Below are positions 8,501 to 17,108 of a stretch of 64,000 bases of DNA, piece by piece. The stretch spans positions 62,001-126,000 of the forward strand of contig NZ_BCQT01000018.1 in NCBI RefSeq assembly GCF_001552215.1. The letters run 5' to 3'. The notes under the pieces were generated by a model. The model saw nothing but the letters and a program-made list of their open reading frames with translations. It ran no database searches and was not told where the DNA came from. The position numbers were made by a program, and so were the translations under genes. Numbering within the stretch: the first letter of the stretch is position 1; every line of letters starts with the position of its first letter. This DNA comes from Actinomadura macra NBRC 14102 (lineage in GTDB: Bacteria; Actinomycetota; Actinomycetes; Streptosporangiales; Streptosporangiaceae).

Positions 8501-9691
8501 ATGACACAGGACACGCAGAACTGGTCAACACTGCTGCGGCTCGCCCCCGGCATGCTGACCGAGATCACGGACGAGGAGTCGGCCCGGACCCAGATCGCCG
8601 GCCAGATCGGTTCCGACGAGAACGCTTACGAGGTGTTCGGTCAGGCGTGCCGGTTCGAGGCCCCCTTCGCCGCGAGCTGGATTCACGGGCCCGGAGACAA
8701 GAGTCCGTACCTGTCGCTGGAACTGGCCGCGGCGGCGCTGGACGAAGAGCGTTACCGTGCCACGCTGGCCGACATCCTGCTGTCCACGTCGACGGCCATC
8801 CCCTACGACTACCGCGCCCTGGCCGCGGAGGAACTCCTCCTTGTCGGTCCCGGCGAGTTCACCGGCTCGCTTGAGGAGGCGGTGGACTCCTTCAAACCGC
8901 TGGGGTACCGCACGCTGGAGACGAAGGTCGGCGTTCCCACCGACGGAATCGACCATCTGTTCGATATTCCGGACAGTGTGGCGGGCAGAATCGACGTCCT
9001 GACAGCCGCGAGCAGGGCGAAGACGCTGGAGAGCCGGTACCTGCTCGCGCGGCGCGTGCTCGGGCGGGCACCTCGGGCCGAGGTGCCCACCTCGGACGCG
9101 GAACGCCTGATCAGCGAGGACGTCGGGACCAAGATGATCTCGCCTTCGGACTATCTGGTCCCCTGGGACCAGGAGTTTCCCGGTGAGAACGGCGTCGCGC
9201 TCACCCTCGCGGAGTTGATGCGCATCGTGCTGCTGTGCCCGGAGTTCAAGCTGCCGGACGCGAAGGTGCGGCCGATCCTCGTGGACTTCTACCGGTCGGT
9301 CCTGCGGACCGGCGGACGCTCGATCATCGGCCTGTCCGCCGGTGTGTTCCATGTGGAGCACGGCACCCTCACCACGCCGTCCTACTACTACCAGGGACGC
9401 GACGCCATCCTCGGCAAGGGGCTGGTGATCGACTGCGTCGGCGGCGCGATCCTGCAGAGCGGGTCGTTCCTCGGCGGCGGGTTCATGCCCATCCTCATCC
9501 ATACGCACAAGCACCTGCGCAAGAGCGGCGAGGCCGGGGCGTCGGAGCGCAAGCGGATCCTCCCCTGCATCTTCGCCGCCGAGGCCGGCGCCCGGTTCCC
9601 GATGGACGCGATCGGCCTTTTCGAAACGGTGGACTACCTGGAGAAGGACACCCCCTACCAGGGAATCAGGGCCATTCCGATCCATGACTAG
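8501..9691 (+). CDS. Unrecognised 396-aa protein with a possible left-handed beta-helix-like C-terminal part
   Basis: ATG 8501 has AAGGAG upstream. The N-terminal 280 residues match no family I recognise. Around residues 290-340 a Gly/Ile/Val-rich stretch ends in LIHTHKH. This is reminiscent of the short hexapeptide-like turns and His clusters of left-handed beta-helix acyltransferases (the I-x-tH-x-H type), but there are too few hexapeptide copies for a firm call. There is no signal peptide or membrane segment. It is the third gene of the SARP-linked operon and is followed directly by a strong terminator, so it closes the unit. Its job is probably tied to the two oxidoreductases upstream. 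Confidence 0.6.
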   Translation: MTQDTQNWSTLLRLAPGMLTEITDEESARTQIAGQIGSDENAYEVFGQACRFEAPFAASWIHGPGDKSPYLSLELAAAALDEERYRATLADILLSTSTAIPYDYRALAAEELLLVGPGEFTGSLEEAVDSFKPLGYRTLETKVGVPTDGIDHLFDIPDSVAGRIDVLTAASRAKTLESRYLLARRVLGRAPRAEVPTSDAERLISEDVGTKMISPSDYLVPWDQEFPGENGVALTLAELMRIVLLCPEFKLPDAKVRPILVDFYRSVLRTGGRSIIGLSAGVFHVEHGTLTTPSYYYQGRDAILGKGLVIDCVGGAILQSGSFLGGGFMPILIHTHKHLRKSGEAGASERKRILPCIFAAEAGARFPMDAIGLFETVDYLEKDTPYQGIRAIPIHD

Positions 9692-9724
9692 GTCGGTCCC
9701 GATCAACGACTAGGTCGGCTTCTC

Positions 9725-9766
9725 GCGGGCACGGCCAGGGCCCTTGCCCCTGGCCGTGCCCGCTTT
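9725..9766 (+). terminator. Intrinsic-type terminator after the three-gene operon
   Basis: A perfect 16-bp stem (GCGGGCACGGCCAGGG, 9725-9740, pairing with 9748-9763) with a 7-nt loop is followed by TTT. It starts 34 nt after the stop codon of the preceding gene. Confidence 0.8.
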
Positions 9767-9939
9767 GACGTCCGTCAGGGCGTGCGGTGAGTGGTCGTGT
9801 CGGCGGCGGGGCCTCGTCATCTTCATCGCCCGCCAGGACAACCCCCAAAGGACCAACTCGGTGGCCGGAGTATGCCACTTTTCATGAGCCTTTCTGACAA
9901 CTCTGGACCGGCATTAGTGATCTAAGCGGTCAGAAGTAG

Positions 9940-10713
9940 ATGATCACCACGTCCAGGGGGGCCGAGACGATCATGAGTAGGAGACTGTCTTCGGGGGCAC
10001 GCGCGTGGCGCCGCCCCGGCGCGCGAATCGCGGCGGGGCTGGCCGGCGCCGGGATGGCGGCGCTCGTGTTCTACCAGTTGTCCGATCCGTCCACACCGGT
10101 GAAGGCCGATCGTGAGACGCACATCCGAGCCGCGCGGGGCACCGGGCTCGATCCGCTCTCAGACCAGGAGATCCAGAGGTCGCGGAGCGCGGCGCTGCCC
10201 GACCAGCCGCGGGACAAGGCCGTCACCGGACGTCCACAGGTCGCGTTCGTGAGCGCCAACCGGCTGGACGGGCCGGACGGCGCCCCGCGGGTCGCGGACG
10301 TACGGCTCTACGACTACCGCACCGATGAGATGGTCGTCCGGCACGTCGACCTGGCCTCCGGCCGGGTGATCCTGACGCAACGTGCCGCCGGTACCCAGCC
10401 GATCGCGACCGTCGACGAACTGCGGCGCGCGGTCGAGCTGATCCTGGCCGACCGCCGTCTCGGCCCGGCGCTGCGCGCCTCGTACAAGAACGCCGCCGGC
10501 CGCGAACCGGCCTCGGCCGCCGACATCCACACCCGGGGGCACATCTTCCGGGGCCCGCAGGCGGCCGGCGCGAGCAACGCCACCGCGGTCGCCAAGTGCG
10601 GTGCCCAGCGCTGCTTCACGGTGAACCTCAAGCTCCCGGACGGGACCTGGATGGACACCGGCCGCACCGTCATCAACATGTCCATCCAGCGCGTCGTCAT
10701 TCTGGACCGGTAG
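9940..10713 (+). CDS. Membrane-anchored partner protein of a split copper-amine-oxidase-like enzyme
   Basis: Up to 257 aa from ATG 9940; ATG 9973 (MSRRLSSGARAW) is an alternative, with a G-run about 11 nt upstream. Arginines precede a hydrophobic segment (IAAGLAGAGMAALVFY), which reads as a signal anchor, so the bulk should be outside the membrane. The remainder (LYDYRTDEMVVRHVDLASG, then VDELRRAVELILADRRLG) resembles the small N2/N3 domains preceding the catalytic domain of copper amine oxidases. It sits just 16 nt before the gene for the catalytic-domain-like protein, so the two together reconstitute a family layout normally found in one chain. The N2/N3 assignment is inferred from sequence resemblance and context. 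Confidence 0.6.
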   Translation: MITTSRGAETIMSRRLSSGARAWRRPGARIAAGLAGAGMAALVFYQLSDPSTPVKADRETHIRAARGTGLDPLSDQEIQRSRSAALPDQPRDKAVTGRPQVAFVSANRLDGPDGAPRVADVRLYDYRTDEMVVRHVDLASGRVILTQRAAGTQPIATVDELRRAVELILADRRLGPALRASYKNAAGREPASAADIHTRGHIFRGPQAAGASNATAVAKCGAQRCFTVNLKLPDGTWMDTGRTVINMSIQRVVILDR

Positions 10714-10729
10714 GGCGGGAGTGCAAGCC

Positions 10730-11965
10730 ATGAACACCTTTGAACGTGTACAGGGCCGCCTCCGGGCCGGGATCGCCGTCGGCGCGGCGGTGTCATGCGC
10801 CGCCGTGCTGTCCGCGGCCGCACTGGCACCGGGTGCGTCCGCGGCCGCCCGGACATCCGCCAGCGCGCCGGCAGCCGCGCCCGCCGACTGCAGCGGCCAA
10901 TACAAGATCGACAAGAGGTTCCCGAACGGGGCCCGATGGCAGATCTGCTGGGAGGCCCGCGACGGCGAGGGCCTGCGCATGCTCAACGTGCGCTACACCC
11001 CCAAGGGGAGCGGTGAGGTCAAGGTGCTGCGCGACCTGGCGTTGACGCAGGTCCACGTGCCGTACGACGACGACTCCCAGCGCCACCTGGACATGCCGCT
11101 CGACCTGAACTACGCGGCCGCTCTCCTGCCGCGGGACTGTCCGGGAGGCGAGATCCGCAAGCACAACCGTCGTCCTCTCGTCTGCGTCAACACCAACGGA
11201 CGCGGCTACGGGTACAAGAAGACCGACATCGACGCCGAGAAGGAGAAGCAGCGGCAGTCCAGCGAGCTGGTCCTGTTCAGCGTCTTCGAGGTCGGCTGGT
11301 ACGACTACGTCCTCGAATACCGGTTCACCGACGACGGGCAGATCACCCCGCGGCTGGGCGCGACCGGCTCGCTGGCCTCCGACCGGACCTCCGCCAAGCA
11401 CGGCTGGCCGATCGGACGCGGGAACACCCACTACTCCCCGAACCACTTCCACAACGCGTTCTGGCGCGCCGACTTCGATCTGCGGGGGCCGGCCGGCGAC
11501 AAGGTCGAGCAGTTCGACTTCACCGGCCAGGGCGCTCTCAAGCGCACGATCGTGCGAAAGACGCTCACCCGGGAGGCGGCGGTCAAACTCGCCCCCGACC
11601 GCTTCTGGCGCGTGGTGGACCCCACCGTCAAGAACGCCGACGGCCATCCCATCTCATGGCAGATCAGCGACATCACCAGCAGCCAGTTCCGCGGCCCCGC
11701 GGCGGCCGGCGAGCAGTTCACCCTGTCCGACCTCTACGTCACCCAACGCAAAGCCTGCGAGAAACTGGCCGCTCAGAACGAGGAGCCGCGCTGCGCCAAG
11801 CAGGTGGACAAGTTCGTCAACGGGCAGACGCTGACCGACCCGATCGTCTGGGTGAGCGTCGACTTCCACCACATCCCGCGCGATGAGGATCACGATCCGC
11901 TTCCCGCGCACTGGCAGGGCTTCACGATCAGCCCGCGCGACGTGACCGCCAAGAACCCCTACTGA
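10730..11965 (+). CDS. Secreted copper amine oxidase catalytic-domain-like protein (tyramine-oxidase type)
   Basis: ATG 10730 is preferred over in-frame GTG 10721 because GGCGGGAG lies 9 nt before it. Residues 1-40 form a signal peptide ending in an Ala-rich cleavage region. The rest follows the copper amine oxidase catalytic domain in order: QVHVPYDD, a DCPGG segment, CVNTNGRGYGYKK, the cofactor segment VGWYDYVLEYRF, copper-binding NHFHNAFWRADFDL, and a late FHHIPRDEDHDP with the third His. In classical enzymes the topaquinone Tyr lies in N-Y-D/E. Here the Asn is Trp while the Tyr-Asp-Tyr is kept, so cofactor biogenesis or activity may be altered. It pairs with the membrane-anchored gene upstream and is followed by a terminator. 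Confidence 0.75.
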   Translation: MNTFERVQGRLRAGIAVGAAVSCAAVLSAAALAPGASAAARTSASAPAAAPADCSGQYKIDKRFPNGARWQICWEARDGEGLRMLNVRYTPKGSGEVKVLRDLALTQVHVPYDDDSQRHLDMPLDLNYAAALLPRDCPGGEIRKHNRRPLVCVNTNGRGYGYKKTDIDAEKEKQRQSSELVLFSVFEVGWYDYVLEYRFTDDGQITPRLGATGSLASDRTSAKHGWPIGRGNTHYSPNHFHNAFWRADFDLRGPAGDKVEQFDFTGQGALKRTIVRKTLTREAAVKLAPDRFWRVVDPTVKNADGHPISWQISDITSSQFRGPAAAGEQFTLSDLYVTQRKACEKLAAQNEEPRCAKQVDKFVNGQTLTDPIVWVSVDFHHIPRDEDHDPLPAHWQGFTISPRDVTAKNPY

Positions 11966-11984
11966 GCCGTCCACTCCCCACACC

Positions 11985-12027
11985 GCCCGGCCGGGCGATG
12001 CCGACGCATCGCCCGGCCGGGCCGTCT
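11985..12027 (+). terminator. Intrinsic-type terminator after the amine-oxidase-like gene
   Basis: Perfect 16-bp arms (GCCCGGCCGGGCGATG at 11985-12000, complement at 12007-12022) with a 6-nt loop are followed by CGTCTTT. It lies 20 nt beyond the stop at 11965. The rest of 12028-12305 shows no convincing gene. Confidence 0.8.
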
Positions 12028-12305
12028 TTGAACGCCCGACCACCTCAGGACGGCTCCCGAACTGAACATCGCGTCACTACGTAGGGTGATGAATCTCGGA
12101 ACGAATGGTCAAGCCGGCTGCGTCGTCTTTCTGAAAGCGATTGGGGGAGCGGTCCAGAAGCGATCGCCGCGGTGGGACATGCGGCCGAAGATCGATCAAA
12201 TATGGCGCTGAGCAGGCACGATACTCAAAGGTATAGCAGGCTGTACCGACAAACGGATAGCGTGCGGCACTGCCACCGCCGGCAATTTCCGACAAGCTGG
12301 ACGGT

Positions 12306-12425
12306 ATGACGAGACGTGTGATCTCGGTGGCCTGCGCGCTTGTCACCCTGACTCTCCGCCACCATGACGTCCGGGTGGGCGCCTCGGCTCAGCCCAGCGG
12401 CTGCACGGGACGGGGCGGCGCATGA
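12306..12425 (+). CDS. Possible 39-aa signal-peptide-like leader ORF coupled to the next gene
   Basis: ATG 12306 to TGA 12423-12425 encodes MTRRVISVACALVTLTL and then a short polar tail, a signal-peptide-like arrangement without a mature domain. It ends in an ATGA overlap with the following membrane protein, suggesting translational coupling, or it may be a decayed secreted gene. The ribosome-binding site is weak (CTGGACGG). No family is recognised. Confidence 0.3.
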   Translation: MTRRVISVACALVTLTLRHHDVRVGASAQPSGCTGRGGA

Positions 12426-13873
12426 CGTACTACTCCCCGCCGGTCTGGCTGCTGAGGGTCGGTGCGGCGTCCGGTGCGCTGCTCGTGGCCGCCGCGCTCG
12501 TGAGCGCGCCGGCCGGTGTGCGGGCCGACGTGGCGTGCCGCGACAACAAGGGCTGGTGGTGCCTGTACGGGAAGCCCGACCTTCAGGACGGCGGCGGGCT
12601 CATCGGCACCAACAACGGCGACACCGACCTCAAGATGGACGGGGACTGGTCGTTCTTCAACGACGGGACACGGTCGGCGACCAACCGGAGCGACAGCTTC
12701 GTGGGCCTGTACAACGACATCGACTTCAAGGGATTGATCTCGTGCCTGCCGCCCAACACGCGGCTGAGGCGGATCGACGATGGTGTCAGCTCCCTGCGCA
12801 TCCATCCCAGCCGCGGTGCGGCGTGCCTCGGGTCGGGCGGCGCCGTGGAGCCGGAGCTGATCGACACCGGACCCGGGCCGACCGCACCGAGAAAGCGGCC
12901 CGGGACGGCGAAGCCGGCGAGCCCGGTGCAGAAGCCCAAGCCACAGGAGTCCCCCCGCGCTACCCCCGATCCCTCGCCCGAGGACGCCCTGCCGTCGCTG
13001 GACGACAAGGCGCCGCGGCTGCCCAGCGCGCCACCCGTCAGGATCGCCGCGCCCAGGGCCGCCGCGAAGGGGGACGGCCCGCCCTGGGGGCTCGTGGCGG
13101 CCGTGGCGGGGGCCGTGACGGTGCTCCTGCTGCTCGTCGGCCTGGGGGTCGTCGGCGGGGTGTTCGTCCGCAGGCGCCGCCCGGTATCGGTGCCTCGTAC
13201 CGCTACCGACCCTGGGGCGGCCCCGCGGGTCCATCGTGCGCTGCTGCTCCTGGCGGTCGACTGCGAGCAGGAGAAGCGGGAGGTGCCGAAGGTCCGCGCG
13301 GTGACGATCGACGCCACCGAGGTGACCCTGCACCTGTCCGCCGCGGACCAGCGGGCTCCGCAGCCCTGGCGGGTCGCTCCCGGGGGAAGGAGCTGGCGCC
13401 TGCTCGTCACCGACATCGACGAGCTCACCGACGATGCCGATCCGGCCGCGCCCTACCCGCTGCTCGCCATGGTGCGCCCGGGCATGTGGGCGAACCTGGC
13501 GGCGCTGCCGGGGCCGATCGCGCTGGCGGGCAGCCGGAAGGCCGCGCGCAGAGCCGCGGTCGAGCTGGCGCGGGGGCTGCGGGAGAACCCGTGGCGCGAG
13601 GGCGTCCGGGTCCGGATGGTGGGCTTCCCACCCGAAGCATCGATCGAGCCGGACGAGGGGACCGAACGGGGGCGAGTCGTGTTCATCAACGACGGCATGG
13701 AGGTGCCCGCCAAGACACCGCCCGGATCGGCGGTCGTCGCGGTCGGGCGGCCGGACCGCGTTGGGACGACATGGCGGGTGCGGTCCGACGGATCGATCGT
13801 GCCGCCGTTCGATCTGCTGGTGAAGGACGCCGCCCCGGCCTCCACCGATCCCGCAGCGGCTGAGACGACGTGA
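12422..13873 (+). CDS. Secretory single-pass membrane protein with an I36-inhibitor/crystallin-like extracellular domain
   Basis: The 483-aa protein has four parts. A signal peptide covers residues 1-36. A Cys-rich domain, about 38-140 (CRDNKGWWCLY...SFVGLYNDIDFKG), has the pattern of peptidase-inhibitor-I36/beta-gamma-crystallin-like secreted domains. A Pro-rich linker follows, then a transmembrane helix about 222-250 (LVAAVAGAVTVLLLLVG) stopped by RRRR, and a cytoplasmic domain about 265-483 with alternating strands and helices of no recognised family. It overlaps a LuxR gene (TGATG) and heads the CIS accessory genes. A plausible role is sensing an envelope or extracellular cue and passing it to the LuxR regulator or the injection system; this is inferred from topology and position only. 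Confidence 0.7.
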   Translation: MTYYSPPVWLLRVGAASGALLVAAALVSAPAGVRADVACRDNKGWWCLYGKPDLQDGGGLIGTNNGDTDLKMDGDWSFFNDGTRSATNRSDSFVGLYNDIDFKGLISCLPPNTRLRRIDDGVSSLRIHPSRGAACLGSGGAVEPELIDTGPGPTAPRKRPGTAKPASPVQKPKPQESPRATPDPSPEDALPSLDDKAPRLPSAPPVRIAAPRAAAKGDGPPWGLVAAVAGAVTVLLLLVGLGVVGGVFVRRRRPVSVPRTATDPGAAPRVHRALLLLAVDCEQEKREVPKVRAVTIDATEVTLHLSAADQRAPQPWRVAPGGRSWRLLVTDIDELTDDADPAAPYPLLAMVRPGMWANLAALPGPIALAGSRKAARRAAVELARGLRENPWREGVRVRMVGFPPEASIEPDEGTERGRVVFINDGMEVPAKTPPGSAVVAVGRPDRVGTTWRVRSDGSIVPPFDLLVKDAAPASTDPAAAETT

Positions 13874-14484
13874 TGGAGACGATCGCCGTGGCGGTGCACG
13901 CGTCGGACCCCATCTCCTACGAGGGGGTGGTCGGCGGGCTGCGGCACCGTCCCGAGCTGAACCTGGTGGACGAGGCCGACGCCGTGGTCACCGTGGTCGT
14001 CGCCGAGGTCGTGGACGAGCAGGTCAAAGGGGTGCTGCGGCGGTTCTCGCGGTCGATCGGCGCCCGCTCGGTCCTGATCGTCAGCGACCTGAAGGAGGCG
14101 CACCTGCTGGAGGCCGTGGAGTGCGGCGTGGTGGCGATGCTCTGGCGGCGCGAGGCCGGGCCCGACGGCATCACCCGCGCCATCGTCGCCGCTGCCGGAG
14201 GCAACGGCAGCCTGCCTCCGGATTTGCAGGGGCGCTTGCTGAAACACATCGGCCGCATCCAGCGCGGCGCGGGTCCCCAGGGCCTCTCCGCCGCTGGGCT
14301 GGCCGAACGGGAACGCGAGGTGCTCCGTCTCATCTCGGACGGACTGGACACCTCCGAGATCGCCAGGAAGCTCGCCTACTCGGAGCGGACCGTCAAGAAC
14401 GTCCTGCACGGCCTGATGACCCGCCTGCAACTGCGCAACCGGGCCCACGCGGTCGCCTACGCCATCCGAGAGGGCTACATCTGA
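13873..14484 (+). CDS. LuxR/NarL-type regulator with a degenerate receiver domain
   Basis: ATG 13873 overlaps the preceding stop; GTG 13870 is one codon upstream. About 203 aa. The N-terminal half has receiver-like strands and helices, but at the usual phospho-acceptor strand it reads DAVVTVVVAEV without the expected central Asp, so it probably is not a conventional phosphorylated response regulator. Residues about 140-203 form a LuxR helix-turn-helix (LAEREREVLRLISDGLD, TSEIARKL, SERTVKNVLHGLM). It overlaps the DUF4255 gene start by one base. By position it is the candidate transcriptional controller of the contractile injection system cluster. Confidence 0.85.
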   Translation: METIAVAVHASDPISYEGVVGGLRHRPELNLVDEADAVVTVVVAEVVDEQVKGVLRRFSRSIGARSVLIVSDLKEAHLLEAVECGVVAMLWRREAGPDGITRAIVAAAGGNGSLPPDLQGRLLKHIGRIQRGAGPQGLSAAGLAEREREVLRLISDGLDTSEIARKLAYSERTVKNVLHGLMTRLQLRNRAHAVAYAIREGYI

Positions 14485-15098
14485 TGCTCCATGAAGTCGA
14501 CGACGCGTTGCGTGCGCTGGTGAGCACCCACGCGCTGGCCGGCGGTGACGTGCGCCTGGTCTTCGACGCGCCCACCCGCGAGTGGGCGGCACAACGCAAC
14601 ACCCCCACCGTCAACGCCTACCTGTACGACGTCCGCGAGGACATGGCGCGGAGGGAACGCGGGCCGACCCGCATGCACGGAAAGGACGGCCAGGTCACCG
14701 CCTACCGGCAGCCGCCCCGCTTCTACCGCCTCTCCTACCTGGTCACCGCCTGGACCAAGCAGCCCGAGGACGAGCATCGGCTGCTGTCGGCGGTGCTGGG
14801 AAGCCTCGTGCGGTACGAGACGCTGCCCGAGGAGACGCTGCCCGCCGGGGGCATGCTGGCCGCGGCGGGGATCACGATCCCGATCACCGTGGCCGTCCCG
14901 CCACCGGAGCCGCGGTCGATCGCCGACATCTGGTCGGCGCTCGGCGGCGAGCTCAAGCCGTCGCTGGACGTCGTGGTCGTCGCTCCGTTGCCGGTGTCGC
15001 CGGAGTTCCCGGCAGGCCCGCAGGTCACCGAGCTGGAGGTGCGGGTGCGCGACAACGTGTACGCGGTCACGGAGGTCCGCAGGAAGCCGCTGGCATGA
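14484..15098 (+). CDS. DUF4255 family contractile-injection-system protein (Pvc16-like tail terminator/cap)
   Basis: ATG 14484 overlaps the previous TGA; an in-frame reading further upstream is only the shadow of the LuxR gene. The 204-aa protein begins LHEVDDALRALVSTH and contains TPTVNAYLYDVREDM and RFYRLSYLVTAW, the hallmark blocks of the Pvc16_N/DUF4255 family. In characterised eCIS particles this protein caps the membrane-distal end of tube and sheath and stops polymerisation. It overlaps the AAA+ ATPase gene by 4 nt (ATGA), a neighbour pair found in many eCIS loci. No signal peptide, consistent with cytoplasmic assembly. Confidence 0.9.
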   Translation: MLHEVDDALRALVSTHALAGGDVRLVFDAPTREWAAQRNTPTVNAYLYDVREDMARRERGPTRMHGKDGQVTAYRQPPRFYRLSYLVTAWTKQPEDEHRLLSAVLGSLVRYETLPEETLPAGGMLAAAGITIPITVAVPPPEPRSIADIWSALGGELKPSLDVVVVAPLPVSPEFPAGPQVTELEVRVRDNVYAVTEVRRKPLA

Positions 15099-17083
15099 CC
15101 GACTCGACCGGCTACCTGCTGGCCAGGATCGAACTGCTGCGCGCCCGGGTGGCGCTGCTGGTCGGGGAACGGTCGGGGGCCGACCCGTCTGCCGGCGACC
15201 AGTTCCGCGGACTGTACATCCCGCCCGTGGCAGCGCAGCGGCTGGCGGACGGGCCGGGTCCCGGCCCCGCCCGCGATCTCGGGTACGAGCGTGCCGTCGA
15301 GGAGTTGGCGGAGACCGTGGGCACCGCGACCCGCGTGCATCGGTTCGCGGAGGCGTTCGGTCTCACCGACTTCGACCTGGAGATCCTGCTCGTCGCGCTC
15401 GCGCCCGACCTGGACCGCTCGTTCGAGGCGCTGTACGGCTACCTCAACGACGACGTGAGCCGCCGCCGCGCTACGTCCGGCCTTGCCCTGGACTTGTGCG
15501 GCACCCCCGTGACCTCGGCGCAGGCGCGCGCGCGGTTCGCGGCGGGAGCCCCACTGATCGCCGGAAGGCTCCTCGTGATGGAGGACGCGGACCGTCCGTT
15601 CCTGAGCCGCGTGCTGCGGGTCCCTGACCGGGTCGCCGCGTTCCTGCTCGGTGACGACACGCTGGACGACGAACTGGCCGGCGTGGTGCGGCTGGAGGAC
15701 GGCGGCGCGCCTTCGGACGCGGGCGGCCTGGCGGGTCGGCTGCGGGCGGACGATCCGCCATTGGTCTACCTGCACGAGGACCGTCCCGGCGCGGGCGCCG
15801 CGGCGGCCCGCACCGCCGCGATGTCCGCGGGTCTGCCCATGCTGGTGGCCGATCCGGCCCGGCTGGAGCCGACGCTGGTTCCGTCCCTTCTGCGTGAGGC
15901 GAGGCTGCGCGGCGCGGCCGTGCTGGTCGGCCCGCTACCGGACGGCGCTCTGGTGCGGGCGTTCGCGGCGGCGGCCGTCAAGGTTCCGGTACTCCTGACC
16001 GGGACGCTGCCGTTCGACCCGGTCTGGAGCGAGGAGCAACCGCTGGTCCTGGACGCCCCGGCACAGGCGCCCGCCGCCGGAGCCTGGCATACGGAGCTGC
16101 CGGGCGAACTCGGCTTCGACCTGGCGGAGGCCACCGCCACCTACCGGTTCACGCCCGGCCAGATCCGCCGTGCGGTACGGGCCGCACGCGACCACGCGGC
16201 TCTCGACGGCGTGCCCCTGACCGCCGCGCACCTGCATCGCGGTGCGCGGCTACAGAACGCCGGTGGACTGCACAAGCACGCCAGACGGATCGTGCCCGCG
16301 GTGGGGTGGGGCGACCTGGTCCTGCCCGATGAGCCGGCCGGGCGGCTGCGCGAGCTCGTCCAGCGGGCCCGCCACCGCGACCGGGTGCTCGGCGAGTGGC
16401 GGCTGCGCAGCGGCGGCGGCCGGGGCCGGGGCGTCGTGGCGCTGTTCGCCGGGGAGTCCGGCACCGGCAAGACCATGTCCGCCGAGGTGCTCGCCGCCGA
16501 ACTCGGCCTGGATCTGTACATCGTCGAGCTGTCGGCCGTGGTCGACAAGTACGTCGGCGAGACCGAGAAGAACCTCGAACGGATCTTCACCGAGGCGGAC
16601 CGGATGGACGCGGTGCTGCTCTTCGACGAGGCCGACGCGGTGTTCGGCAAACGCTCGGACGTCAAGGACGCCCACGACCGGTACGCCAACCTGGAGAGCG
16701 CCTACCTGCTCCAGCGGCTGGAATCGTTCGGCGGGATCGCGGTGCTCACCACCAACCTGCGCGCCAACATCGACGACGCCTTCACCCGGCGCCTGGATCT
16801 GGTCATCGACTTCCCCTTCCCCGACCAGGCGCAGCGCCGGGCCCTGTGGGAGCACTGCCTGGCCCCGCCGGTCCCGGTCGGCGGGGACGTCGACCTCGAC
16901 CGGTGCGCGCGGGAGTACGAACTGGCGGGCGGCGCGATCCGGAGCGCGGTCGTCACGGCCGGCTACCTGGCGGCCGCGGCCGGGAACCCGGTCACCATGG
17001 ACGACCTGCTGGCCGGTGCCCGCCGCGAGTACCGCAAGCTGGGCCGCCTGCTCCCGGGCGACATCCCTTCGGCCGGCGGTTGA
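15095..17083 (+). CDS. AAA+ ATPase of the contractile injection system (Pvc15-like)
   Basis: ATG 15095 sits in an ATGA overlap; 662 aa. The N-terminal 400 residues carry a family-specific helical and degenerate ATPase region (YERAVEELAETVGTATRVHRF, then DFDLEILLVALAPDLD). The C-terminal AAA+ domain has Walker A GESGTGKTMSAE near residue 455, a Walker B segment LLFDEADAVFG, sensor/Arg-finger elements (TTNLRANIDDAFTRRLD) and a lid helix. The equivalent ATPase in Photorhabdus PVCs is required for making or loading functional particles. It is the last forward gene before a convergent membrane-protein gene, 25 bp away. Confidence 0.93.
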   Translation: MTDSTGYLLARIELLRARVALLVGERSGADPSAGDQFRGLYIPPVAAQRLADGPGPGPARDLGYERAVEELAETVGTATRVHRFAEAFGLTDFDLEILLVALAPDLDRSFEALYGYLNDDVSRRRATSGLALDLCGTPVTSAQARARFAAGAPLIAGRLLVMEDADRPFLSRVLRVPDRVAAFLLGDDTLDDELAGVVRLEDGGAPSDAGGLAGRLRADDPPLVYLHEDRPGAGAAAARTAAMSAGLPMLVADPARLEPTLVPSLLREARLRGAAVLVGPLPDGALVRAFAAAAVKVPVLLTGTLPFDPVWSEEQPLVLDAPAQAPAAGAWHTELPGELGFDLAEATATYRFTPGQIRRAVRAARDHAALDGVPLTAAHLHRGARLQNAGGLHKHARRIVPAVGWGDLVLPDEPAGRLRELVQRARHRDRVLGEWRLRSGGGRGRGVVALFAGESGTGKTMSAEVLAAELGLDLYIVELSAVVDKYVGETEKNLERIFTEADRMDAVLLFDEADAVFGKRSDVKDAHDRYANLESAYLLQRLESFGGIAVLTTNLRANIDDAFTRRLDLVIDFPFPDQAQRRALWEHCLAPPVPVGGDVDLDRCAREYELAGGAIRSAVVTAGYLAAAAGNPVTMDDLLAGARREYRKLGRLLPGDIPSAGG

Positions 17084-17108
17084 GTCCGATTCGCGGCGGA
17101 CCCGGGCT

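Noticed and set aside
12077..12346. Reverse 89-aa frame in the 12.1-12.3 kb gap
   Set aside because: No start signal, no recognisable motif, and it overlaps the likely promoter of the CIS accessory operon.
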